Below are positions 11,151 to 20,935 of a stretch of 64,000 nucleotides of DNA, piece by piece. The position numbers and the translations under genes were made by a program. The first letter of the stretch is position 1. The number at the start of each line of letters is the position of its first letter. Origin of the DNA: Cinnamomum chago (taxonomy: Eukaryota > Streptophyta > Magnoliopsida > Laurales > Lauraceae); NCBI GenBank assembly GCA_038049695.1, contig CP142452.1, forward strand, positions 31,980,501-32,044,500, read 5' to 3'. The notes beneath the pieces were generated by a model. That model was not told where the DNA came from. It did no database searches and worked only from the letters and a program-made list of their open reading frames with translations.

Positions 11151-12915
11151 TGTTGGAATATAGGTGGGCCTTCCAGACATGTTTCAAAAACTTTTGACCC
11201 ACTTGATGTAGGGATCAATTGTCTAGAATGCAATAAACCCAATCCAGGATGCAATTCCTCAAAACACATAGTCATGTACAGCAACATATACTATCTAAAA
11301 GATAGAAATAAGCACATAAACATGCAACTACGAAATCTACAGCATACAAGGATGTAGATATACCTTTGGAGCTTTGTTGTGCTCTAATAGAGGATTTGAG
11401 TTCTTTACTTTGATGATGAACAACTTCACAATCCAATTAAGAATCTCCAACTCCTTTTGATCTTCCACGCTATGACCCATATTAGATCTCTTTTCTCAAG
11501 AAGATGGTGGAATCTTCAAGAGAAAACCCAACTAGTAACTCTAAGGAACTAAAGGTGAAAGAGAGGAGGGGAACTTAGAGAGGAAGAGAACTTGTGCAAC
11601 TCTTGCACAAAAGGGCTGGACTTGCACTATGTATTATTCACGACCAAGAGGGGTTGATTCCCCTTTATATAGCCCTCCAATCTTCCTCTTTTCCTATTTG
11701 AAATAGAAGTTTAACTCCCATTACAAATTAGTAAACATCTCCCTTGCTAGTTGCCATAGAAGTCTCACTTCCACAACAATTAGAAGCTTTCTCCTTTCTA
11801 ATAAAAATAGAAGTCCTACTTCCATTAATAATTAGTAGCTTACCATTACCACTATTAGAAGTCTCACTTCAAATAGAAATAGTAACCTTCCTTTTATAGT
11901 TCAAGTAGAATTAGTATGTTTCTAATAACTTGGGCTAGCGTGGGGACCACTAGGGATTCCTTAGAAAGCTGGCTCCAACTGGGACACGCGACCCCACATC
12001 TCATGTGCAATCCGGGCCCACAGTTAATTGCAAATAACTCCACTATATAAATGCAATTGCACTCCAGTCTTAGGAATATATTACAATGAAGACCCTAAAC
12101 TTCCACAGTACTACAAGAAGGCCCCTCCATCTATATCCATGGATCAAATGGACCTATCCACCAAATTAGATCCATATCTTATTATCCTTGAGCCCCAATT
12201 AATTATAATGATCATTTGGTACCGATCCAATTAACTCTTAATTGGAATGGGTGCGCACTTACTAATGATAAATCCATTAATTGGCACAAGGGGATATTAA
12301 AGATAGATTTCATCTTGACCATTAAATGTTCCCACAGCTCTACTACCACGAACCCAAATCACCGAGGTATTGACCTACAATTGGCCTCACTCATTGGTGA
12401 CTCAAAGCAAATGAATAGATAGAAACTTGAGTTCATTAATGTCTCAGGATCATGAGCCTATTGTTAGGGAATTATGAGAGCAAACCTTATAGTAAAGATA
12501 GTGTATATAAGGTGCTTCTCATGGTCCTTCAATACATCTAATGTACCAGCGCCATGATCCAAAATCTTACATTCCGATGATCGAGACAAATCACACTATC
12601 TCATAGTGATCAAAGTGCTGCAACCTTGTCAGATGAGATGCCCAATCTCATCACTGGTTGTGAAGATGTTTAAGTATAAGTTTTGCAATACATGTCTCCT
12701 GTATGTGGATCTCATCTATACACATGTATTACATCTAGTATACTTGTAGACTCTGGTTCATCTCAAGAACCATTATGTCATTTGTATTGGTTATATGCAA
12801 GTATATGAAACACCATTCATCTCATGAAAGGAAAAGCATGAATTGTATTGATAAATAAAGAAATTAATCAATTTATTACATCATATACCCTTGGTATTGA
12901 GACCATAAACTAACA
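11151..12915 (-). repeat. 5' LTR of copia A1
   Basis: 1765 bp, TGTTGGAATATAGG to ACTAACA on the plus strand. It holds the 197 bp (12541-12737) that the partner LTR has lost. A TATA box lies at 11662-11672 (minus-sense CTATATAAAGG); transcription would start about 30 bp further on, leaving roughly 0.5 kb of R-U5. The GAAGT/ACTTC repeats are at 11706-11870. Confidence 0.9.
11662..11672 (-). promoter_or_regulatory. TATA box of copia A1 5' LTR
   Basis: Minus-sense CTATATAAAGG, the best TATA match in the LTR and placed directly downstream of the short inverted repeats. Other TATATA-like sites in the LTR (for example 12501-12509) lack this context. Confidence 0.55.
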
Positions 12916-13017
12916 GGTGCATGGTCAAGTGCAAGTTGCGTTACAGTCCCAGCTTAACATTCTGTTAGGGTTTTCATTAGTTTGCTATTAAATTGGATAC
13001 ATTCATTTTCATAAGCT
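12916..13017 (+). pseudogene. CACTA transposase relic, continuation after A1
   Basis: The frame reads GGTCAAGTGCAAGTTGCG then LQSQLNILLGFSL, continuing the Gln-rich coiled coil broken off at 625 (QVQA, LQSQ). An AT-rich tail follows until gypsy coding sequence begins near 13018. This confirms that A1 inserted into the transposase gene. Confidence 0.65.
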
Positions 13018-13475
13018 TGATCTCTTTAACCTACGGAACGGAAGCAGTCCTTCCACTCAAGGTCCTTCACCCGTCACTGCGCGTCCAGCTAAATGAAGAT
13101 ATAACAGAAGATCAGAGGAGAGAAGCACTACTACTTCAGCTTGACCTACTCGATGAGAAAAGAATGAAGGCAGCAGAGCATGCACAAGTGTATCGGAAGG
13201 GGATTGCTAGAGCCTACAACAAGCATGTCAAAGAACGAAGATTCAAAGTCGGTGATTTTGTGCTAAAGCGCATCACTCCATCCCAGCTTCCGCATCCCAG
13301 AGGTAAGTTACGACCCAATTGGGAAGGCCCTTATGTAATTAAAGAAGTATATTCTGGAAACGCATACAGACTAAGGGGAAGAGCTCCCCGATCCATGGAA
13401 TGCTATGTACCTAAAAAGGTACACAATTTGACCATTCCCTACTTCTTACGGAATATGACCCTCCTTGCCCTTTAG
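13018..13475 (+). pseudogene. Ty3/gypsy integrase C-terminal fragment
   Basis: Open for about 150 codons: SLTYGTEAVLPLKVLHPSLR, a helical LDLLDEKRMKAAEHAQVYRK segment, RFKVGDFVLKRI, then GKLRPNWEGPYVIKEVYSGN and AYRLRGR, with a stop at 13473-13475. This is the standard end of gypsy integrases: last catalytic-core motif TYG(T/M)EAVLP, linker, GPY/F-type DNA-binding module. The catalytic D,D,E residues lie upstream and are absent. The frame is unbroken, so truncation rather than point decay inactivated it. Confidence 0.9.
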
Positions 13476-14399
13476 CGTAGTTGAATAAATCCCGTAGGAG
13501 GACCGAAGAGATGCACTCTGATCAAACTTGGAACTCAAACACACACCAGCACCTAAAAACACACAAAATGGTGAGTCAATCCCACACAAATTTCGCACTG
13601 CTAAAGCCACCCAAAGTAAAGGTTTGAAGGTGGGATCACTCGTGTCATGAAAGCTTTTTTATTCAAAAAAAAAATTTGTGACTAGTTTGGATTTTGAGCC
13701 TTTTTAACCCAAGCCAGTAAGCCCGTAGAGGTATTTATATACCCAGTGCCCTAAAGCCACCTGGTTTGGGAGTCATTGGCTGAATGCTCGTTACATGGGT
13801 TAATTAGAAAGCTTAAGAGACCTAGACATTGCACAGTCACATGCAAAAAAAAAAAAAAAAAAAAAAGAGAGAAAATATTTAGTTAGAAGTCTTGAAAAGA
13901 ATAAAAGTCTTTTGACTAGTCTGGGTTCGTAGCCTTTTTAACTCAAGCTAGTAAGCCCGTAGGGGTATTTACATGCCTAGTGCCCTAAAGCCACTTGGTT
14001 TAGGAGTCATTGGCCGAATGCTCGTTACATGGGTTGATTAGAAAGCTTAAAGGACCCAGGCATTGCACGGTCACATGTCAAAAAAAACAAAAAAACAAAA
14101 AAAAAACAAAAACCAAAAAAAAAAAAAAAAGAAAAGAAAAAAATCTATTAGGATTAGGCCTGCTGAAATGACATGGGTACTCATCGGATAAACTAAGCAG
14201 AAGGTGGTCAAAAACCACAACACTAAGGTACGTAGCACGGTGACTCAGCACCCCACACACGAACATTTTTTTTCATATATATACGCATACGAATATATGT
14301 TTATTTCACACGGCTTCCCAACCTGGGTCCTCATCGCATACACAATTGCCACGAGCACTCACTAGCCCACACACAGGCACCTCATGCATGCTTTCACTA
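13476..14399 (+). other. Gypsy G 3' non-coding region, left part
   Basis: No protein seen. It contains a two-copy repeat with A-rich tails at about 13680-14150 and pyrimidine/purine-biased low-complexity sequence. It ends at the CTAAT target site (14400-14404) of element C1. Confidence 0.6.
13680..14150 (+). repeat. 234-bp tandem repeat, two copies each ending in an A-rich tract
   Basis: AGCCTTTTTAAC occurs at 13697 and 13931. Between and after them the text repeats (AAGCCAGTAAGCCCGTAG, CCCTAAAGCCAC, TGCTCGTTACATGGGTT, then CACATG plus a long A run). Both A runs (near 13843 and 14080) follow the same CACATG position. 3' tandem repeats are common in Tat/Ogre elements. Confidence 0.8.
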
Positions 14400-15292
14400 C
14401 TAATTGTAAGTCCATGGGGATCCGAACCCTAGAGGGGGGGTGAATAGGGTGAGCTTCTTTTATGACCAATTTTAACAATTTTAACTTCTTTAAAACAAAC
14501 TAGTCACAAGTGATGATTATCAAACAATATGCGGAAGCTAATATAAGCAATCACCACAAAGCAAGCACCATCACACAAGGATTTATAGTGGTTCGGCCTC
14601 AATGCCTACATCCACTACCGGCTTGTGATCCAACACCCCACCGGATTTCCACTATTTATGCTTTTCAATAGGCTAAGCATTAACCTTTACAATATGCTTT
14701 CCAAGGCTAAGCAATAACCTTACATTGATATTTTTCAAGGCTTAACATCAACCTATACACTATGCTTTTATAGGCTAAGCAATAACCTCTTCAACCACAA
14801 GGTTGGTTATCTCACTAAGATAGTGTCTATAATACACTTGATGGAGATTCATTTAAGCTCATTACAATGCCTCTTAATTAGGCGGATATGGAAGTGAAAA
14901 TCTAATACACACTCACACTATGAATGCAAAGATTAAAGTACATGAAGTGTGTGTGTGTGGTCCTCAATCATTTAGAAAATAAAAGCTCATAAATGTATGC
15001 CTAAGGCTTTTGAAAGTTTTAGCTCATAAAACATTTATGATTGAGGAAGTAATGCAATCACATGTTAAAAGTAACAACTTGGTAATGATATCAAAGTTAC
15101 ACAAGTTGTATGAAATGGATTAGCTAAACATGTGATGCATAGGGATGTCAATCAAATCATCAATGAAGCTCAAAACATAAAAATAGATTTGATTGAAATT
15201 AGGGGACAAATCATATGTAATTATAAAGACAACTTGAAAAAGATTTACCAATCAAAGTAAGGCAAGTTGTGAAACATTAAAACAATAATACA

Positions 15293-15892
15293 CATATGAT
15301 TTGTAATGATGTTGAATCCAAAACATAAGATACATTTGAAAGAGATTTTCTTATGATGGAAAACAACAACCAAAGATTCAACAAAGTATATGAATCATGT
15401 TACATATTTCATTAACATGATCTACTTAGATTTACCAAAGATAAAGTACTACTTTGATGAATCAATGGTGATGTATCCAAAACAATAGATCTATTCAAAA
15501 TATAACACATGCTAAGGATACAACAAATCATAGATTAACATGTTACAAAGATTTGCCAATGATAAAACAAAACATGAAAACATATGATTTGTAAAGAAGT
15601 TGAATCCAAAACATAAGTTAGTTTTGAGAGAGAAGTTCTTATGATGGAAAACAACAACCAAAGATTCAACCAAGTATATGGATCATGTTACATATGATTT
15701 CAAAGGTTCTTTCATTAACATGATCTACTTAGATTTACCAAAGTTAAGTACTACTTGGATTGAATCATATGGTGTTGTATCCAAAACAATAAATCAACTC
15801 AAAACATAAAACATGTTAAGGACACAACACAAACATAGTTTAACATGCTAGAAATGATTTACCAAAAATAAAACAAAGCATGAAAACATATG
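15293..15892 (-). repeat. Tandem duplication (about 290-306 bp) inside the C1 LTR
   Basis: CATATGATTTGTAA with GTTGAATCCAAAACATAAG occurs at 15293 and 15581, and CATATGATTAAGG at 15887. The whole interval between recurs (ATGGAAAACAACAACC, AACATGATCTACTTAG) with small differences. The right LTR lacks it because of a deletion corresponding to about 15190-16020. Confidence 0.8.
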
Positions 15893-16090
15893 ATTAAGGA
15901 AGGAAGAGCCTACTTGGTGGTTTAACTTCATTAATCCAAGCTTTAGCTTTCCTAATCATCCCCTTCATCCCTTGGTTCTTTTCCCTTTTGATATGCCTCA
16001 ATACCTCTCAAGGAGGGGCTTAAAATTCCCAACTTTTGGCAAAGGAAAGAACTCATATTTATAGCAAAAAGTTGCCAACGGCTAGTTCTC

Positions 16091-16219
16091 GGTCGACCGG
16101 CACACAGGCCTCGGTCGACCGGGACCACACAACGGTCAAATTTCTGACCGTTGGGGCGCCAGGGCAACTTTCTGCCTTGCAGTGTTCCCGGTCGACCGGG
16201 ACCTCTGCGCCGGTCGACC
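16091..16219 (-). repeat. GGTCGACC palindrome cluster in the C1 left LTR
   Basis: Exact GGTCGACC at 16091, 16113, 16190 and 16212; the outer two pairs are each 22 bp apart and the pairs flank a perfect hairpin at 16131-16152. Several are extended to CCGGTCGACCGG. The right LTR keeps the same pattern at 20419, 20441, 20518 and 20540. Confidence 0.9.
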
Positions 16220-16602
16220 GGCGACACTGCAGTGGCCCCAAAATCCATTTTTTGCAAATTCAAAGTTTTTTCTTTGGGGGATCTTTTGGCCACTAAATCA
16301 AGCTTAAAAAACATGTTTTAAAGATTCTAATGGTTTTTAAAACATGAACATAAAAAGCCTAAAAAGTTTATGAAAACTTTAAAACCATAGGCTAGCTTGA
16401 TTTCTAAAACTTTTTCCAAAAACTAATGCATCCAAGTTTTAAAAACAAATCATGCATAAATAGAAACTTTTACTAATCTTAAAACCAATGCATGAATAAA
16501 TCAAGATTTCAAGTTTATATAAAACAATGCATAAGTGTGTAAATCAAATGATGCTTGAATGATTATGCATCCATCAAATTGCAATCTACAAAAACCCTAA
16601 CA

Positions 16603-19548
16603 ATCTCCCCCTTTGCAATTTGATGGCAAACACACTCACCACTGAATAAGCACACTTAGTCTTCAGCTCCCCCTCAGCTGGACAAGGCTTGAAATTTTCT
16701 TGGATGCTTCTTCTCATAGCTTGGGCTCTTGGGCTTCAATCTTCATGATGCTTGGTGCTTGATCATTCTTCAAGCTTTCTCTTCTTTAGCCAAGCATCTT
16801 CTTTAGCTTCCAAGCTTTCTTTCTTCTATTTGCTCTCCCCCTTTGACCATGCCTCTCTCTCCCTTGAATGCTCTCTCCCCCTTTGAAGAGTAGGAGATCT
16901 TTGAGTACTTGAACTCTCTCTCCCCCTTTGACATTAAATTGCAAAGGTACCTACACACATGAAACAAGGAAAATACCTTTAGTAGCACCTGTTAACAAAT
17001 GAAATCGAAAATGAAATTCATAACAGGGTATCATGTATGTAAGTTATCTCTAAGGGCTCAAAGGCAATCCAATGGTCAATTTGATCAAAACTAATACTTC
17101 CTATGAAGGTTTACACTCCCCCTCAATCCATTCTCTTCTTTTGTCAAACTTTTGACAAGATTTAACTATTAGATGCAAGAAGAAGATGGTTTAACCAAAT
17201 GAGGGTCAACTTCAAGGAAAGGATTAGGTTCATATAACTATAAAGCTCAATATGATCAAATTGCCAAAAGATAGCTAGGTCTAAAGAGAAAAGCAATCAT
17301 GGATATCAATTGGAAAAACAAAGAGTACCAATTGAGATTTAAGGATATGACTATTAAATCAATCACTCTAAAATGGATTTAAAAGTATGACTATTGGGAA
17401 AAATCCAAATTAGAGCTATCCATGATGAAATAGGGTTTATTAATCATAGCATCAAATAATTTAACTAAGAAGAACATATGCTATGAAAGTTTTGAAAATC
17501 ATTTCATTCAATCATTAAATATGACTTATTAAAGTGCAAATTGAGTGAAATGAAAATCAAACATGAAGCCAACCTCAACTAATAACCAACCAATATTATG
17601 AACACATAAACATGGTGGTCATGAGATATACCTATAAGAGCAAAAGAGGTGGCAACATGAACATTATGATGCTAATGGTGTGTGACATGGAACAATCATA
17701 TTACTTATCAAGTTCAATCCAATGCACACAAGGTTTATCACATTCACAAGAAATCAAATCAATCAATCATTATACCAATTGAAACCAATTGAATTTGATA
17801 ACATGATAAAGAGCAAGAATGTGACAAAATTCCATCAAGCATCATAAATGCATATTCATCACTTTTAAAGATATAACTAAAGAGCATAGTGATGAACAAG
17901 ATAAATTGCAATGCAAAATGATATAACTTTGTAAAGCATGCAATTTCCAAAGTGTCAAAAATCATATGAATTCAACATCTAAGATATCCATCAAACATAT
18001 AGAAATATGAGGAATAGATTTCAAAGAGTTTCATATGATTAAGAACACTACTATGAAGTTGAAACATGTATAAAGATGATATCACTTAGAGAAAATACAT
18101 GAATCAACATCATAACCATCCAAAAAGATATGACTAGAATGGCATAGAGGATGGATTTGAGTTCTAGTATGGTTTCAACAAATAAAACGAATAACACAAC
18201 CATACATAGAACGATTTGACATTTGCATAGAGAGGATTAATCAACATTCAAGATCTAACTCATACCAATCATCCAAAAAGGAATATAATTATTTAAGCAC
18301 AAGAAGGTATGAAGTTAAAGGAATCAATCTATCATGTAACATCTCCACTCTTAGCAAATGTACTAATGCTTACAATGCAATGAAAAAGATATGAGGTTTA
18401 AACCAAATGAACTTAGCACATAAAATCACATATGTACTTAAAAAGCTCAAAAACAAGATTTTACTATAAAGCACATAAACAATCATCAAAATGCATTAAT
18501 GAGAATATATACCAAGATAATCACAAAAATGCAAATCAATGAAACCATATCCAACCAAGCAATGTAAGACATCAAAATCAATTTGCATAAAGAAATATAA
18601 CTAAATGAGCAAAGATACAAATTGTTTGTAAACATTATTTCCTTTCAAATGATAAAATCATATTTAAGCACAAGGAAATAAATTCAAGGAAAATGCTTCT
18701 ATAAATACAACCAATAAAGCATAGAACATTTTCCAAAGTTTCTCAAATCACTTCAATATATGAAATTCCAACAAAGAATCATTTATAGAATTAAGAGCAA
18801 GTGATTTTGAAAAACAAGAAGTGTACTATTGTAAAGTTTTCAAATTTTAAAAACAATAGACACTTACAAATTTTCCATATCAAAAAATATAACTTGTAAA
18901 TCAATGGAAAACTAAAGTTGCTTCAAATCATTTGATTTCCAAAAAGGATCTAACTATGACAAACATCAAATGATTTTCCAACATCAATTGATCATGAAAA
19001 ACTAGCTATGAAAGCATTTGTAATCACAATCAATTGATCATGACTAGATATGCACAACAAGAGATATTACTAAATGAACAACATGCAAATCCATCATGAA
19101 AAAATTGCAATCAAGGATTTTGAAAACCATGAGATATAACTATAAAAGTTCATGAAGACAAAATCAAATGATCACAAAGAAACATTGCATTTTAAAAGAT
19201 GTGACTTTAAAGAAACAGAATGCAAATGTAACATGACCAACAAAAAGATATAACTAAAAAGAATAGGTTGGTCTAGTGGGATCAAGGCCTTAAGGTTACT
19301 CAAATAGTCTACCTTTGAAAATTCACCTAAAGCCTTGAAAAGGTTGTCCATGAGAGAACACTTTGAGGACTCACCAACTCTAGAAGATATAACTTGGAAA
19401 AGTCTTAGAGTGGTGCAATGAGCCTAGGGAAATTTCAATTTCAATCATAGTGGAAATCTTTAAAAAGATATGCAATAAATCACAACACTAGGGTCCAAAT
19501 CTAGCAAGGATCAACTCCGGGTTGTTAAGCCCTAAAATGGAGTAACCC
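16603..19548 (-). other. Non-coding interior of C1 with a recurring GATATAACTA-like motif
   Basis: No domain in any frame. The left edge is the polypurine tract (CTCCCCCTTTG on the plus strand) followed by a CT-rich block with repeated CTCTCTCCCCCTTTGA. Across 17270-19400 a short motif recurs about 18 times in varied form: AAGATATAACTAAAGAGC (17868), AAGATATGACTAGAATGG (18127), GAAATATAACTAAATGAGC (18590), GAGATATAACTATAAAAG (19130), AAGATATAACTAAAAAG (19246). Spacing is irregular, so it looks like old, decayed repeat expansion. Confidence 0.65.
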
Positions 19549-19560
19549 GCTCTGATACCA
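19549..19560 (-). promoter_or_regulatory. Primer binding site of C1
   Basis: Minus-strand TGGTATCAGAGC, an exact match to the initiator tRNA-Met primer complement, separated by two bases from the LTR at 19563. Confidence 0.9.
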
Positions 19561-19562
19561 CT

Positions 19563-20930
19563 TGTAAGTCCATGGGGATCCGAACCCTAGAGGGGGGGTG
19601 AATAGGGTGAGCTTCTTTTATGACCAATTTTAACAATTCTAACTTCTTTAAAACAAACTAGTCACAAGTGATGATTATCAAACAATATGCGGAAGCTAAT
19701 ATAAGCAATCACCACAAAGCAAGCACCATCACACAAGGATTTATAGTGGTTCGGCCTCAATGCCTACATCCACTACCGGCTTGTGATCCAACACCCCACC
19801 GGATTTCCACTATTTATGCTTTTCAATAGGCTAAGCAATAACCTTTACAATATGCTTTCCAAGGCTAAGCAATAACCTTACATTGATATTTTTCAAGGCT
19901 TAACATCAACCTATACACTATGCTTTTATAGGCTAAGCAATAACCTCTTCAACCACAAGGTTGGTTATCTCACTAAGATAGTGTCTATAATACACTTGAT
20001 GGAGATTCATTTAAGCTCATTACAATGCCTCTTAATTAGGCGGATATGGAAGTGAAAATCTAATACACACTCACACTATGAATGCAAAGATTAAAGTACA
20101 TGAAGTGTGTGTGTGTGGTCCTCAATCATTTAGAAAATAAAAGCTCATAAATGTATGCCTAAGGCTTTTGAAAGTTTTAGCTCATAAAACATTTATGATT
20201 GAGGAAGTAATGCAATCACATGTTAAAAGTAACAACTTGTTAATGATATCAAAGTTACACAAGTTGTATGAAATGGATTAGCTAAACATGTGATGCATAG
20301 GGATGTCAATCAAATCATCAATGAAGCTCAAAACATAAAAATAGATTTAAAAATTCCCAACTTTTGGCAAGGGAAAGAACTCATATTTATAGCAAAAAGT
20401 TGCCAACGGCTAGTTCTCGGTCGACCGGCACACAGGCCTCGGTCGACCGGGACCACACAACGGTCAAATTTCTGACCGTTGGGGCGCCAGGGCAACTTTC
20501 TGCCTTGCAGTGTTCCCGGTCGACCGGGACCTCTGCGCCGGTCGACCGGCGACACTGCAGTGGCCCCAAAATCCATTTTTTGCAAATTCAAAGTTTTTTC
20601 TTTGGGGGATCTTTTGGCCACTAAATCAAGCTTAAAAAACATGTTTTAAAGATTCTAATGGTTTTTAAAACATGAACATAAAAAGCCTAAAAAGTTTATG
20701 AAAACTTTAAAACCATAGGCTAGCTTGATTTCTAAAACTTTTTCCAAAAACTAATGCATCCAAGTTTTAAAAACAAATCATGCATAAATAGAAACTTTTA
20801 CTAATCTTAAAACCAATGCATGAATAAATCAAGATTTCAAGTTTATATAAAACAATGCATAAGTGTGTAAATCAAATGATGCTTGAATGATTATGCATCC
20901 ATCAAATTGCAATCTACAAAAACCCTAACA
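19563..20930 (-). repeat. 5' LTR of C1 (830-bp internal deletion)
   Basis: Matches 14405-16602 closely but jumps from AAAATAGATTT (about 20346) to AAAAATTCCCAACTTTTGG, skipping the tandem-duplicated part. A few shared bases at the joint point to end-joining or template switching. The GGTCGACC cluster (20419-20547) is kept. Confidence 0.9.
20419..20547 (-). repeat. GGTCGACC palindrome cluster in the C1 right LTR
   Basis: Exact GGTCGACC at 20419, 20441, 20518 and 20540, spacings 22, 77 and 22 bp, identical in layout to the left LTR. Confidence 0.9.
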
Positions 20931-20935
20931 CTAAT

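Larger units (their letters stand above)
631..12915 (-). mobile_element. Ty1/copia element A1, full-length but defective, holding solo LTR S
   Basis: Complete LTR retrotransposon on the minus strand: 5' LTR 11151-12915, primer site 11136-11148, long leader, gag, protease, integrase, reverse transcriptase, RNase H, polypurine tract about 2199-2209, 3' LTR 631-2198. Without the inserted 3.2-kb solo LTR it is about 9.0 kb. The domain order PR-INT-RT-RH defines Ty1/copia. It sits in the CACTA transposase relic; flanking 5-mers are GGTGA (626-630) and GGTGC (12916-12920), a target duplication with one mismatch. Gag and pol carry stops, frameshifts and active-site changes, so it is not autonomous. 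A second copy of the family is A3 (38017-48679). Confidence 0.9.
14405..16602 (-). repeat. 3' LTR of C1, full length (2198 bp)
   Basis: Starts TGTAAGTCCATGGGG and ends CCCTAACA. It contains a 0.29-kb tandem duplication (15293-15892), four GGTCGACC palindromes (16091, 16113, 16190, 16212) and an 8-bp hairpin AACGGTCA/TGACCGTT (16131-16152). Repeated AGGCTAAGCAATAACC segments at 14670-14795 are shared with the family C LTRs at 30551 and 42332. Confidence 0.9.
14405..20930 (-). mobile_element. Family C large retrotransposon derivative C1 (LARD-like, non-coding)
   Basis: LTRs at 14405-16602 and 19563-20930, primer site 19549-19560, polypurine tract about 16603-16613, all in minus orientation, and a perfect target duplication CTAAT (14400-14404, 20931-20935). 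The 2.9-kb interior shows no gag or pol, so it would depend on a partner's proteins. The two LTRs differ at only about four positions over their shared length by eye, so the insertion is young, apart from an 830-bp deletion in the right LTR. The AAAGGGGGAGA polypurine tract and big LTR resemble SIRE/Maximus-type copia elements; that link is inference. Confidence 0.85.

Noticed and set aside
16036..16296. Overlapping frames on both strands with RSTG/PVDR-like repeats, duplicated at 20364-20624
   Set aside because: The repeats come from the palindromic GGTCGACC sites, which read alike on both strands; no other coding evidence.
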